Below are positions 52,745-62,119 of a DNA stretch of 64,000 nt, piece by piece. The stretch is from Xanthomonas euvesicatoria pv. euvesicatoria (GTDB lineage: Bacteria > Pseudomonadota > Gammaproteobacteria > Xanthomonadales > Xanthomonadaceae). Every line of letters begins with the position of its first letter. Position 1 is the first letter of the stretch. The notes beneath the pieces are model-generated. The model ran no database searches, was not told the origin of the DNA, and worked only from the letters and a program-made list of their open reading frames with translations. The stretch is from assembly GCF_020880415.1 (NCBI RefSeq), contig NZ_JAJIUJ010000040.1, positions 1-64,000 of the forward strand, written 5' to 3'. Made by a program: the position numbers and the translations under genes.

Positions 52745-54004
52745 TCAGCCCGCCCTCTGCGCAGGGAAAAGTTGCTGCATCAGGCCCTGCTTGTGGGTCT
52801 TGAGGACGGTGAGTTGGGCGGATTCTGCGGTTATCGCGGTGTCCACAGAGAACAGACAATCAGCTATGCGTTGTTGCTCAACCTGCTGCGGGAGACGTGC
52901 ACCGTAAGCAGCTAATGCCTCCCTGTTGATCTTGGGGATCTTTCCACGCTCGGAATGCTTCGTTGCGTACTCTACGAACGAGGCGGAACGGAGTAAGTAG
53001 ACTAGAAATTGACGTGTGATATCACTGCTTGATGGCCGTATCGGATAGATGTCCGCACTACAGATGCCGTTGAAATCCGGCACTGCGACTTTATTTAAAA
53101 TGGGACGAATCTTCGAGTAGAGGACATCCTTCTCATCAAAAAGATATTTGCCACTCGTTACACCATCTTCACGGGCGGATTTTAGGCCAACCAGGCTACC
53201 GGTCTCCGATTCAATATTTTCACCGCCGACGTGTGGAAAGTCGCAATATGGCGCTTCTGTCGGATCAACCTGCCCGGAGGCAACTTCAATCACTTGGCAA
53301 AGAGGCCTTTCCGCCCACTCCGGCGCATCGCGAAATTCGGGAAAACGGAGGCGGGGAAGAGCTTCGCCTTCGAGGGGGAAGAGTTGCTGCATCAGGCCGC
53401 GTTTATGGACTTTCAACGCCTCCACCTTCCGCCCCTGCGCGGCGATCACTTCCTCCAGCGACGTCAGGCAGTCGGCGATTTTTTGTTGCTCCTCGCGCGA
53501 CGGCGATGGAACAGGCATACGCATAAAAGCGCCGGCCGTAATACTCATGCGATCGTGTCTGGCACCAGTACTTGCCGCACTCCGCAGATATGAATGCCAG
53601 CCAGGCGATTTAAAGTAATGCTCGTAGAAATCCGTTTTTTCTTCAGAAAAGCAAAAAACAGTATAGAGAGGCGACATCACGCCTTCTCCAAGATTGTTCC
53701 GCGAGATCGGACCAACAGGAGCAATGGCTGACGTTCGCGGATTGTAAACGTAGTCGCCCTTACTGACGACGTAATAGCCATCGACCTTTCCGGCCGTCGC
53801 GATGTCTTTGTCGAAATAGTCTCTCTGATCTAGGACACCGAACTCTGCCGAATTCGTAAGAACGCGTGTCACCTGACCATTGCAATTCTTCGTGGAAATA
53901 CGTGCAGCTATTCGCTCAAGCGGCACTATCGGCCACGAAGCCATCTTCCGAAACTCCGGGAAGCGCAATCTCGGCACCACCGTCTTCACTCCTTGCTTTC
54001 CCAT
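52745..54004 (-). CDS. hsdS: type I restriction specificity subunit HsdS
   Basis: 419 residues. HsdS reads a two-part DNA site through two target-recognition domains (about 15-165 and 215-375) separated by conserved helices. Both TRDs begin Pro-Arg-Leu-Arg-Phe-Pro-Glu-Phe-Arg, and both conserved regions end Lys-x2-Leu-Met-Gln-Gln-Leu-Phe-Pro. A GTG at 54010 overlaps the hsdR stop, but GAGGA sits 6 bases before the ATG at 54004, which I prefer. Codon use here is more A/T-rich than in host genes. Confidence 0.94.
   Translation of the reverse strand: MGKQGVKTVVPRLRFPEFRKMASWPIVPLERIAARISTKNCNGQVTRVLTNSAEFGVLDQRDYFDKDIATAGKVDGYYVVSKGDYVYNPRTSAIAPVGPISRNNLGEGVMSPLYTVFCFSEEKTDFYEHYFKSPGWHSYLRSAASTGARHDRMSITAGAFMRMPVPSPSREEQQKIADCLTSLEEVIAAQGRKVEALKVHKRGLMQQLFPLEGEALPRLRFPEFRDAPEWAERPLCQVIEVASGQVDPTEAPYCDFPHVGGENIESETGSLVGLKSAREDGVTSGKYLFDEKDVLYSKIRPILNKVAVPDFNGICSADIYPIRPSSSDITRQFLVYLLRSASFVEYATKHSERGKIPKINREALAAYGARLPQQVEQQRIADCLFSVDTAITAESAQLTVLKTHKQGLMQQLFPAQRAG
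52764..53398. repeat. 23-bp direct repeats inside hsdS
   Basis: Two 23-bp copies (52764-52786 and 53376-53398, one mismatch) encode the Leu-Met-Gln-Gln-Leu-Phe-Pro end of each conserved region. Such repeats in hsdS let TRDs be exchanged or duplicated by homologous recombination, so changing specificity. Confidence 0.85.
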
Positions 54005-54006
54005 GC

Positions 54007-56991
54007 TCACTCCTCGTACGCCTTCAGACCGGCGATCTCTCGCCCACCGGCACGTTTGTGCAGCAGCGGCAGCAGATCGCGCATCAATGCCAGTTCTGCC
54101 TGGGTGCGCGCCTTCCAGCCCAGGTCCAGCGGGGCCAGCAGTTCGGTGAGGCGTTCGCCGTCGAAGATGCGGCGGGCCAGGATCGCATCGACGAACGTCT
54201 GCAGGGCGGCAACCGGCAAGCCGTGCTTGCCGGAGAGCGCGGTCATTTCCTGCGCGGCTTTTTCTGCCTTGAACGCTTCATAGCCGGCGCGAATGGTCTC
54301 CTCGCCCAGGCCCTCGCCAGCTTTGAGCCCGCGCACGTACGCGCTGATGTCCTCACGCTCGTCGATGAACTTGGCGTCGCTGGCGATCAGGCCGATCAAC
54401 TGCTCGCGGCTCATGCTGGCCTTGCCTGGCGCCTTGCCCGAGTAATCGGCGATCAACTTCATGATGTAGTCGTAATCGATAGTGCTGGAAGCGAACAGCA
54501 CGAACTCGAAATCGAGCTGCTCGACATCGTTACGTGTTACATCATCCAGCCCGCCGGCTTTCTTCTGGTCGGCGCGCAGTTCCTCGGCTTTCTGCAGGTA
54601 CTGCCCGCGAAAGCTGCGCAGTTCGTCCTTGGGCAGGATGGCCTCGACCTGCGCCTGTTGCTCGGCGGTCAGATCGGTGTACTGGTCCAGCTGGGTCTGC
54701 AGCTTCTGCACGTCCTTGAAGTGCTTGATGAAGGCGACCTTGGCTGCCGTGCCCTTGAGGTTGGCGATGTCTTCGGGTTTGCCGCCCAGCCCTTGCGAGG
54801 CGAGAAAACTGTCGAGGCTGCCGCGCGCTTCCTTCAGCTTGTCGATGACCACCGGCGCGGTATCCACCAGCCAGATTTCTCGGGCCTTGTCCGCCTTCGC
54901 ACCGGAAAACAGCGCAATGGCGGCATCCACTTCTTTCTGCTGGCCGCGAAAGTCGAGGATGTTGCCATACGGTTTCGTGTCGTTAAGCACGCGATTGGTG
55001 CGACTGAACGCCTGGATCAGGCCGTGGTACTTGAGGTTCTTGTCCACGTACAGGGTATTAAGGTACTTGCTGTCAAAGCCGGTGAGCAGCATGTCCACCA
55101 CGATCACGATGTCCAGCTTCTCGCGACCCTTGTCCGGCAGGTCGGCATTGGGGAACTGCTGATCCTTGATGCGCTGCTGCACGTCCTGGTAGTAGGCGTC
55201 GAATTCCTCGATGCGATGGTTGGTGCCGAAGCGCGTGTTGTAGTCGCCGATGATGGCCTTGAGTGCGGCTTTCTTGGCGTCCGAATCCTTCTTGTTGTCT
55301 TCCTGCTCTTGCGGGAGGTCTTCCTGCAACTGGCGCACATCGGCGCTGACGTCGCTGGGCGGCGAGAACACCGCGGCGATGTTGAGAGGCACGTAGCCGG
55401 GCTCGACTCGTTGCTTTTCGGCCTGCGCGGTCTTGAACAGCCCGAAGTACCCGATGGCGTCGTTGATGGACGCGGTGGCGAGGATGGCGTTGAAGCGCCG
55501 CCCGCCGGTGGCGGCGTCGTGCTTACTGAGGATGGCATCGACCACCGCGCGCTTGGCCAGCGTTTCGCCGGGCTTTGGCGTACTTTTTCCATCGGGCTTG
55601 TAGTAGTCCACATGGAAACGCAGGACGTTCTTGTCCTCAATGGCGTGGGTGATGGTGTATTCGTGCAGTGATTGCTGAAACAGGTCCTCGGTGGTCTTCA
55701 GCGTCTGTTCGTCGCCTTCGATACGCTTGTAGCTGGCGTTGTCCTCGAAGATCGGCGTACCGGTGAAGCCGAATAGCTGGGCCTTGGGAAAGAATTCCTT
55801 GATGGCCTGGTGGTTCTCGCCGAACTGGGATCGGTGGCATTCATCGAAGATGAACACAATACGTTGGTCGCGCAAAGGTTCCAGCCGCTGCCGGTAGTCG
55901 GCACGGGCAGGATCCAATGCACGGCCCAGCTTCTGGATGGTGGTGACGATGACCTTGTCTGCCGCCTCGTCGGAGACCAGGCGGCGCACCATTGATTCGG
56001 TATTGGTATTTTCCTCGACGCAGCCTTCCTGGAAGCGGTTAAACTCCTCGCGGGTCTGGCGATCCAGGTCCTTGCGATCCACCACGAACAGACATTTCTC
56101 GATGGCCGGGTTGGCCTTGAGCAGCGTCGATGCCTTGAAGCTGGTGAGCGTCTTGCCACTGCCGGTGGTGTGCCAGATATAGCCGTTGCCGAGGTTCTTG
56201 TCGATGCACTCGACAATGTTCTTCACCGCGTAGATCTGGTACGGCCGCATCATCAACAGCTTCTGCTCGCTGGCCACCAACACCATGTAGCGGCTGATCA
56301 TCTGCCCCAGCGTGCACTTGGGCAGGAAGGCGTCAGCGAAGGCATTCAGGCCGCTGATCTTGCCATTGTCCGGCGCAGCGTATTGGTAGATGGGCAAAAA
56401 GCGCTCATCCGCATTGAAGGCGAAATGGCGCGCATTGTTGTTGGCGAAATAATAGGTCGCGTCACGATTGCTCACGATGAACAGCTGGATGAAGCACAGC
56501 AGTGTGCGCGTGTAACCGTTGCCGACATCGTGCTTGTATTCGACGATCTGCTCGATGGCCCTGCGAGGGTTGATGCCAAGCGTTTTCAGCTCGATCTGCA
56601 CCACCGGCACGCCATTGATGAGCAAGATGACGTCGTAACGATGGTGGCTGTCGTCGGTATTGATGCGCAGCTGGCTGGCAACCTCGAAGGTGTTCTTGCA
56701 CCAGTCGTTGATGTTGACCAAGGTGTAGTTGAGCGGCGTGCCGTCGTCGCGCGTAAAGGCGCTGCGGTGGCGCAACGTGTGCGCGGCTTTGAATACGTCC
56801 GCGGTAACGACCTCTTCCAGCAGGCGCTGAAATTCGGCGTTAGTCAAGGCGACCCGGTTCAGCTCTTCGAAATGCTTGCGGAAATTGGCTTCGAGCGCAG
56901 CACGGCTGCGAATGTCAGATCGCAGGGTGTACTTGAGCCCAGCAAGCTTTTCGACAAGTTCTTGCTCGATGGTGGCTTCCCTGACGCGCAT
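54007..56991 (-). CDS. hsdR: type I restriction endonuclease/translocase HsdR
   Basis: 994 residues. HsdR cuts unmethylated DNA after ATP-driven translocation. The N-terminal nuclease shows Tyr-Asp120-Val-Ile-Leu-Leu and Gln-Ile-Glu134-Leu-Lys136 (PD-(D/E)xK). SF2 helicase motifs follow: Thr-Thr-Gly-Ser-Gly-Lys-Thr (Walker A), Phe-Asp-Glu-Cys-His (Walker B, DECH), and Thr-Gly-Thr-Pro. GAGG precedes the ATG. It is the first gene of the operon, so nuclease would be made before methylase when the operon enters a new host. Confidence 0.96.
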   Translation of the reverse strand: MRVREATIEQELVEKLAGLKYTLRSDIRSRAALEANFRKHFEELNRVALTNAEFQRLLEEVVTADVFKAAHTLRHRSAFTRDDGTPLNYTLVNINDWCKNTFEVASQLRINTDDSHHRYDVILLINGVPVVQIELKTLGINPRRAIEQIVEYKHDVGNGYTRTLLCFIQLFIVSNRDATYYFANNNARHFAFNADERFLPIYQYAAPDNGKISGLNAFADAFLPKCTLGQMISRYMVLVASEQKLLMMRPYQIYAVKNIVECIDKNLGNGYIWHTTGSGKTLTSFKASTLLKANPAIEKCLFVVDRKDLDRQTREEFNRFQEGCVEENTNTESMVRRLVSDEAADKVIVTTIQKLGRALDPARADYRQRLEPLRDQRIVFIFDECHRSQFGENHQAIKEFFPKAQLFGFTGTPIFEDNASYKRIEGDEQTLKTTEDLFQQSLHEYTITHAIEDKNVLRFHVDYYKPDGKSTPKPGETLAKRAVVDAILSKHDAATGGRRFNAILATASINDAIGYFGLFKTAQAEKQRVEPGYVPLNIAAVFSPPSDVSADVRQLQEDLPQEQEDNKKDSDAKKAALKAIIGDYNTRFGTNHRIEEFDAYYQDVQQRIKDQQFPNADLPDKGREKLDIVIVVDMLLTGFDSKYLNTLYVDKNLKYHGLIQAFSRTNRVLNDTKPYGNILDFRGQQKEVDAAIALFSGAKADKAREIWLVDTAPVVIDKLKEARGSLDSFLASQGLGGKPEDIANLKGTAAKVAFIKHFKDVQKLQTQLDQYTDLTAEQQAQVEAILPKDELRSFRGQYLQKAEELRADQKKAGGLDDVTRNDVEQLDFEFVLFASSTIDYDYIMKLIADYSGKAPGKASMSREQLIGLIASDAKFIDEREDISAYVRGLKAGEGLGEETIRAGYEAFKAEKAAQEMTALSGKHGLPVAALQTFVDAILARRIFDGERLTELLAPLDLGWKARTQAELALMRDLLPLLHKRAGGREIAGLKAYEE

Positions 56992-57344
56992 TATGAAACC
57001 TCAATCTCGGATGGTTGCCGCGCCATCAAAATGTTCGGCAAGTGATGGACAATTTTACCGGATGCGGCACCCGGCAGGCTGCCGCCGACTCCCATGGAGC
57101 GAGCGATCGCTGATGGGTTAAAGCTCGCCAGTGACTCGCCAGCGCAACGTCGAAAGCCGGGCAACGCGGCGATGCATACGTTGAACGCCTCGCATATCAC
57201 GCACCATCTTTACATCCATCGCCAGCGAATACCCTGCGCTCGCTGGCGTTTTCACGGGCACCAAGATTGCCCAGACCATTAGACATACTGGAGCGGCGGC
57301 GACCCGTAATGGCAATATCGAGCATCAGCAGCATGGCAAAGGAC
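56992..57344. other. 353-bp spacer upstream of hsdR
   Basis: No gene is seen. It must contain the hsd operon promoter; TAAAAT on the minus strand (57057-57052) is a possible -10 box, but no matching -35 box is apparent. Base composition falls from host-like to A/T-richer across this spacer, so it may hold one edge of the transferred segment. Confidence 0.5.
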
Positions 57345-58127
57345 TCATTGCGCGATCAGGAAGACCGCATAGATGTTTTCGGTATAAGTGATAGTGCCGG
57401 TCATCAGGCTCTCGCCGACTCCCTGGCCCACTGCGCTTGGCGCAGGCGACGACGGTGGAGCCGGCGGCGAAGGCGGAGACACGATCGAGCCTGGCGTTGC
57501 CGCTGTGGCGGCCGACCAGGTGCCTGCTTCGACGCCATAGGCAAAATTGGGAGCGACATCCGAAATGCTGTAAATGCCGCCGAGCCGGACGCCGTACGCA
57601 GCGGCAAGCCCCTGAGCGGACTGGCGTGACTGCGTCGCGGCTTCACGCTTGAGTTCCGCACGTAACGCGGCAGCATCGGCGTAGGCCGTTTGCATCGATA
57701 ACACCTGCACATTCTCGTTGGCGTCCAAGTCGCCGAGGAAGGCATGCACATCTTTCAATGAAGTAAAGGCGCCACGAATCCTGCGCTCCACCCGGGTCCC
57801 ATCGAAGACGGATTTGCCCGCCTCATAACGCGATTGCGGAGAAATCGAGAGTGCAGAGGCGTAAAGGGAGTCCTTGAGAACGTGATCGCGCTGTAATCCA
57901 TCCAGAACCAACCTGGCACGGCCTTCGACAAACTTCCGCGCCAAGTCGGGCTGTAATTCCGTCTTGCTGATCTTGAGGTCAACGATAAAGCGGTCTGGAT
58001 CGACCGTGCGAAACGCCTGGCCTTTGACCAACAAATGCGGCTGCGACGGCAGGGCATTGATCTGCGCCATTCCAACAGTGGGCAGCGTCAGCACAGCGGC
58101 GAGCATCCAACCAGCGATTGTGTTCAT
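57345..58127 (-). CDS. periplasmic SIMPL-domain (DUF541) protein
   Basis: 260 residues with a Sec signal peptide (about 1-22, Ala-Gln cleavage). The SIMPL/DUF541 pattern is present: Val-Lys-Gly-Gln-Ala-Phe-Arg-Thr-Val-Asp-Pro-Asp near the start, a strand-helix repeat, and Ala-Ala-Ala-Leu-Arg-Ala-Glu-Leu-Lys-Arg-Glu-Ala. A Pro/Ser-rich linker lies near 220-240. Members such as YggE protect against envelope or oxidative stress, by an unknown mechanism. It lies 18 bp after the threonine aldolase gene, so the two may be cotranscribed. Confidence 0.88.
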   Translation of the reverse strand: MNTIAGWMLAAVLTLPTVGMAQINALPSQPHLLVKGQAFRTVDPDRFIVDLKISKTELQPDLARKFVEGRARLVLDGLQRDHVLKDSLYASALSISPQSRYEAGKSVFDGTRVERRIRGAFTSLKDVHAFLGDLDANENVQVLSMQTAYADAAALRAELKREAATQSRQSAQGLAAAYGVRLGGIYSISDVAPNFAYGVEAGTWSAATAATPGSIVSPPSPPAPPSSPAPSAVGQGVGESLMTGTITYTENIYAVFLIAQ

Positions 58128-58145
58128 CGTTGTCGTCCTTGAGGT

Positions 58146-59222
58146 CTAGTCATGGCCCTGCACTGCGTGCTGCTGCAAAAGGGCCGCCACATCCGCACAC
58201 AGCCGATCGACCGCCGTGGCCGTGGTCGCCCACGAGGTCACGAAGCGGATCACCTGACTGCCATCGGTGCGCATTTCCCAGCGCTCGAAGTCGTAGCCTT
58301 GCGCCAGCTGCGCGGCCTGCTGCGCGCTGACGGCGATGAACTGCTGGTTGGTCGGCGAGTCGCTGGTGAAATGCGCGCCTGCCGCAAGCAGGCCAGCGCG
58401 CAGGCGTTGCGCCATGGCATTGGCATGCGCGGCCAGTTCGAAGAACAGACCATCTTCGAACAACGCCGCAAATTGCACACCAAGCACCATGCCCTTGGCC
58501 AGTAGCGCGCCACGCTGCTTGATCAGGTAACGCAAATCGGGCTGCAGCGCCGGATTGACGATGACCAGCGCTTCGCCGAGCAGCGCACCATTCTTGGTGC
58601 CGCCGATATAGAACGCATCGGTCAGCGCGGCAATGGTGGGCAGATCCAGATCGTTGCCGTCGGCGGTCAGCGCCGCCCCCAGGCGCGCGCCATCCAGGTA
58701 CAGCAGCAGATCGTTCGCGCGACAGAAGCCAGATAATTCTTCGAGTTCTGCACGTGTATAGAGGGTGCCGCTTTCGGTGCTGTTGGAAATGTAGACCAGG
58801 CGCGGCTGCACCATGTGTTCGTTGCCATGCACAGCCAGCACCGGCTGGATCAACGCAGGCGTCAGCTTGTCGTGCAGCGCCGGGACAGTGAGCACCTTGT
58901 GGCCGGTCGCTTCGATGGCGCCGGTCTCGTGCGTGGCGATATGCGCCGCGTCCACCGCGATGACGGCCTGATGCGGGCGCAAGAACGCGCTGATCGCAAT
59001 CAGATTGGTCTGCGTGCCGCCGACCAGCAGATGCACGTCGGCCTGCGGCTGCGCGACGGCATGGCGGATCAAGGCAACCGCATGCGCTGTGTGCCGATCG
59101 GTGCCGTAGCCGGCGTGCTGATCGGCGCTGGCCTGCGCCAACGCCTGCAACAGCCGCGGATGCGCGCCTTCGCTGTAGTCGTTGCGAAAGCTGATGCGCG
59201 TCGTGCTGCCCTGCCCGTCCAT
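58146..59222 (-). CDS. low-specificity threonine aldolase family enzyme
   Basis: 358 residues. The family uses PLP to split threonine to glycine and acetaldehyde. The PLP lysine lies in Tyr-Ile-Gly-Gly-Thr-Lys-Asn-Gly, and Asp-Gly-Ala-Arg-Leu-Gly is the cofactor Asp motif. The N-terminal Phe-Arg-Asn-Asp-Tyr-Ser-Glu-Gly-Ala-His-Pro is typical. The ATG shares one base with the trpE stop (TGATG), so it is translated with trpE, which could relate to its expression when amino acids run short. Confidence 0.88.
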   Translation of the reverse strand: MDGQGSTTRISFRNDYSEGAHPRLLQALAQASADQHAGYGTDRHTAHAVALIRHAVAQPQADVHLLVGGTQTNLIAISAFLRPHQAVIAVDAAHIATHETGAIEATGHKVLTVPALHDKLTPALIQPVLAVHGNEHMVQPRLVYISNSTESGTLYTRAELEELSGFCRANDLLLYLDGARLGAALTADGNDLDLPTIAALTDAFYIGGTKNGALLGEALVIVNPALQPDLRYLIKQRGALLAKGMVLGVQFAALFEDGLFFELAAHANAMAQRLRAGLLAAGAHFTSDSPTNQQFIAVSAQQAAQLAQGYDFERWEMRTDGSQVIRFVTSWATTATAVDRLCADVAALLQQHAVQGHD

Positions 59223-60697
59223 CACAGGCCCTTGGCCGCCTGGGCAACTGCGCGAAACAGCGCGCGCCCCTTGTTCATGGTCTCCTGCCACTCCAGGTCG
59301 GGGTCGGAGTCATAGACCACGCCGCCGCCGGCCTGCACATACAGGTAGCCGTCCTGGATGACGGCAGTGCGGATGGCGATGGCGGTGTCGGCATCGCCAT
59401 GCCAGCCGATATAGCCCACCGCGCCGGAATAGACATTGCGTTTGACCGGCTCCAGCTCGCGAATGATTTCCAGCGCGCGGATCTTCGGCGCGCCGCTGAC
59501 GGTGCCGGCCGGGAAGGTGGCGCGCAGCACATCGCTGTAATTCAGGCCGGCCTTCAGGGTGCCGGTCACTTCGCTGACGATATGCATGACATGGCTATAG
59601 CGTTCGATCACGAACTGCTCGCCGACCTTGACCGTGCCCGGTTCGGCCACGCGGCCGACATCGTTGCGCCCCAGATCGATCAGCATCACGTGCTCGGCGC
59701 GTTCCTTCGGGTCGGCCAGCAGTTCGGCTTCCAGTGCCTTGTCCAGTTCGGGCGTGGCGCCGCGTGGGCGGGTGCCGGCGATCGGGCGCACAGTGACCAC
59801 GCCATCGCGCAGGCGCGCCAGAATTTCCGGCGACGAACCAACCACCTGGGTACCGCCGACATCGAGAAAATACATGTACGGCGACGGGTTCAACGCACGC
59901 AACGCGCGATACACGTCCACCGGGCGCGCGCGGAACGGCACGCGCAAGCGCTGCGATGGAACCACCTGGAAGATGTCGCCGGCGCGCACGTATTCCTGCG
60001 CCTTGCGCACCACGGCGTGGTACTCCTCGCGGGTGAACGAGGAATGGAAGTCCGCTTCGTCGATCGCGTCGGAAATCTGCGCCCGCGGATAACCGGCGCC
60101 GCCCTGACGCAGGCGATGCGCCAGCTCGTCCAGGCGCCGATTGGCGCGCACATAGGCCTGCGGCTGGCGCGGATCGGCATGCACGATCAGGTACAGACGG
60201 CCCTTGAGGTTGTCGAACACCGCCAGCTCTTCGGAGAGCATCAGTAGGATGTCGGGCGTGCCGAGTTCGTCGGGTTTGTCGCCACTGCCCAGGCGCGGTT
60301 CAATGTATTGGATGCATTCGAAACCGAACCAGCCGACCAGCCCGCCGGTGAAGCCGGGCAGGCCATCGAGTTGCGGCACCGAATGTTCGGCGCGCAACGC
60401 ATCGACTTCGGCCAACGGGTCGGCGACCTCACGGGTCTCGACGACTTCGCCGTGTTCGCTGACCTCCAGCGTGTGGCCCCGAAAGCTGTACACGCGCCGC
60501 GCCGGCAGGCCGATGATGGAGTAGCGCCCGAAGCGCTCCCCGCCTTCGACCGATTCGAACAGATAGGTGTAGGCGCCGTCGGCGAGCTTCAGATAGACCG
60601 ACAGGGGCGTGTCCAGGTCGGACAGCACTTCGCGGACAACGGGAATACGGGTGTGGCCTTCAGCGGCCTGGCGCTGGAACTGCTCTGCAGTGATCAA
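59222..60697 (-). CDS. trpE: anthranilate synthase component I TrpE
   Basis: 491 residues from a TTG start, which gives Met-Ile-Thr-Ala-Glu-Gln-Phe and has GGAAGGAAAG 8 bases upstream. TrpE makes anthranilate from chorismate with ammonia from TrpG. The chorismate-binding C-terminal half carries Gly-Ser-Ser-Pro-Glu, Pro-Ile-Ala-Gly-Thr-Arg-Pro-Arg-Gly, Asp-Leu-Gly-Arg-Asn-Asp and [11 protein letters not shown]. The feedback motif Leu-Phe-Glu-Ser lies near residue 47. A Trp-rich ORF overlaps its start. trpGDC lie beyond the restriction operon. Confidence 0.96.
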   Translation of the reverse strand: MITAEQFQRQAAEGHTRIPVVREVLSDLDTPLSVYLKLADGAYTYLFESVEGGERFGRYSIIGLPARRVYSFRGHTLEVSEHGEVVETREVADPLAEVDALRAEHSVPQLDGLPGFTGGLVGWFGFECIQYIEPRLGSGDKPDELGTPDILLMLSEELAVFDNLKGRLYLIVHADPRQPQAYVRANRRLDELAHRLRQGGAGYPRAQISDAIDEADFHSSFTREEYHAVVRKAQEYVRAGDIFQVVPSQRLRVPFRARPVDVYRALRALNPSPYMYFLDVGGTQVVGSSPEILARLRDGVVTVRPIAGTRPRGATPELDKALEAELLADPKERAEHVMLIDLGRNDVGRVAEPGTVKVGEQFVIERYSHVMHIVSEVTGTLKAGLNYSDVLRATFPAGTVSGAPKIRALEIIRELEPVKRNVYSGAVGYIGWHGDADTAIAIRTAVIQDGYLYVQAGGGVVYDSDPDLEWQETMNKGRALFRAVAQAAKGL

Positions 60698-60806
60698 GAC
60701 GACTTTCCTTCCGGGACTCTGTGGCGGGGCGGACGACGGCAACGGGCCACCATCGCCACCAGCGGCGAGCGAAAGAGAAGGAGCGTGGGGTCGTCAGGCG
60801 GGACAC
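60660..60806 (-). CDS. candidate trp leader peptide overlapping trpE
   Basis: A 48-codon frame from GTG (60806) includes Trp16-Trp17-Arg18-Trp19-Trp20 (codons 60761-60747). Four Trp codons in five is what a tryptophan-sensing leader shows. Unlike classic attenuators, there is no T-run terminator between these codons and trpE. The frame runs across the trpE TTG and ends 38 bases inside it. Stalling at the Trp codons may therefore expose the trpE start instead. The start codon is uncertain: a TACAGT -10-like hexamer ends just upstream, which would make the mRNA nearly leaderless. Confidence 0.55.
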   Translation of the reverse strand: MSRLTTPRSFSFARRWWRWWPVAVVRPATESRKESRLDHCRAVPAPGR

Positions 60807-60954
60807 GCGGCTACTGTAGCGCAACTGCTGGCCCAGGGCAGCAGGCGGGGGCGAACGTCGTTCAACAACGGCGAAGGTGGGCTGCGGCGATTGCCTGGCC
60901 CACCCGAAACGCATGCGAAGCTTTCCCGATACCCCCATCCCCGATTCCCGATTC

Positions 60955-61884
60955 TCACCCGCCAAGCAAAGGGCACTCACCCGGCAAGTGCATTCGCAGA
61001 CGTGCCGGGACGCATTCGATGCGGAAGTGCCGCGAGGTTTCCGGTTCGCCGTCCAGGTTCAAGGTCAGCGGTTGCTGGGAAACGATTTCCAGCCACGGCA
61101 CGCGGGCGCGCACGGCCACGCGTTCGAGCGCGGCCTGTTTGCCGCCGATGACCAGGGTGCCGAGCGTGGCGGCCACTTCCCCGTCGAGGTCGGGGACGAT
61201 GGTGACATCCAGCAGGCCGTCGTCGATCAGTGCCTCCGGGCACAGCGCCTGGCCGCCACCGGCCTGGCGCCCGTTCCCCAGGCCAAGTGCGATGAATTCG
61301 CCTTCCCAGCTGAACTCCGGGCCGCTGAAGCGGGCGCTGATCGGGTCGATGCGGCCCAGCCGCGACATGCCGGTGATGAGATAGGCCAGGCCGCCGAGCA
61401 TCTTCTTCAGGCCTTCGTCGGTTTCCACCGTGACCTGGGTGCCGAAGCCGCCGCTGGCCACGTTGGCGCACCAGTGTGGGCCGTGGTCGGCGTCGATCCG
61501 CAACAGGTCGACCGGCTGCGCGACGCGCTCGGCGATCAGGGTCAACGCCTCCAGCGGGGCGATCGGCAGATTGGCGGCGGTGGCGAAGTCGTTGGCGGTG
61601 CCCAGCGGCACCAGGCCCAGCGACGGCAGCGAGGCCGCATCGCCCTCGTGGTGCGCCAGGGCGGCGGCCACTTCGCTCAGGGTGCCGTCGCCACCGGCGG
61701 CCACCACCGTGTGCACGCCATCGGCCACCGCCTCGCCCACGTAACGCTCGGCATCGCCGTCTTCCCAGGTGACCCGCACATCGAGCTGGATGCCGCGCTT
61801 GCGCAGCGTTCCCACCGCCTCACGCAGGTCCATGTTGTCGGTGGACTTGCCGTTGAGGATCACACGCCAGTGGGACGGGGCCAT
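60955..61884 (-). CDS. yegS: YegS-like lipid kinase
   Basis: 309 residues. YegS phosphorylates diacylglycerol- or phosphatidylglycerol-type lipids with ATP and Mg2+. The diacylglycerol-kinase catalytic domain shows Ala-Ala-Gly-Gly-Asp-Gly-Thr (62-68) and Pro-Leu-Gly-Thr-Ala-Asn-Asp-Phe. The C-terminal half has Gly-Asn-Gly-Arg-Gln-Ala-Gly-Gly-Gly and Leu-Cys-Pro-Glu-Ala, as in E. coli YegS (299 residues). It is transcribed alone, leftwards. Confidence 0.92.
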   Translation of the reverse strand: MAPSHWRVILNGKSTDNMDLREAVGTLRKRGIQLDVRVTWEDGDAERYVGEAVADGVHTVVAAGGDGTLSEVAAALAHHEGDAASLPSLGLVPLGTANDFATAANLPIAPLEALTLIAERVAQPVDLLRIDADHGPHWCANVASGGFGTQVTVETDEGLKKMLGGLAYLITGMSRLGRIDPISARFSGPEFSWEGEFIALGLGNGRQAGGGQALCPEALIDDGLLDVTIVPDLDGEVAATLGTLVIGGKQAALERVAVRARVPWLEIVSQQPLTLNLDGEPETSRHFRIECVPARLRMHLPGECPLLGG

Positions 61885-62027
61885 GCGCGCTGCCGATGCT
61901 GTGAGGGTAATGGCCGCAGGCTAGCAGCGGGCCAATGGGCAGATCGTGAATAGGCGCTGGCTGCGCACTGTCATTGCGGTGTCATCGATGACCCGGAGAG
62001 TGGAAGGCCATAGCAGGGACGACGGGC

Positions 62028-62088
62028 GGAGGCAGGATCAGCCTCCAATTTTCTTGAAGGCCGCCCCGATAGGAGCGGCCTTCCTTTT
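62028..62088 (+). terminator. two tandem rightward hairpin terminators with no gene before them
   Basis: A 6-bp stem GGAGGC/GCCTCC (62028-62046) is followed by AATTTTC. A 9-bp stem GAAGGCCGC/GCGGCCTTC (62056-62083) is followed by CTTTT. Both T-runs are on the plus strand, while the flanking genes run leftward, so these would end a plus-strand RNA that is not annotated. Confidence 0.55.
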
Positions 62089-62119
62089 GCATGAGGCTGG
62101 ATTGCGCGGCGTGCCCGGC

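Noticed and set aside
53866-55671. 601-codon plus-strand frame opposite hsdR
   Set aside because: The opposite strand encodes complete helicase motifs of HsdR; the frame is a codon-bias shadow.
60695-60742. Longer TrpE starting at TTG 60742
   Set aside because: The TTG at 60697 has a good ribosome-binding site and gives the usual N-terminus; the extra 15 residues look like leader sequence.
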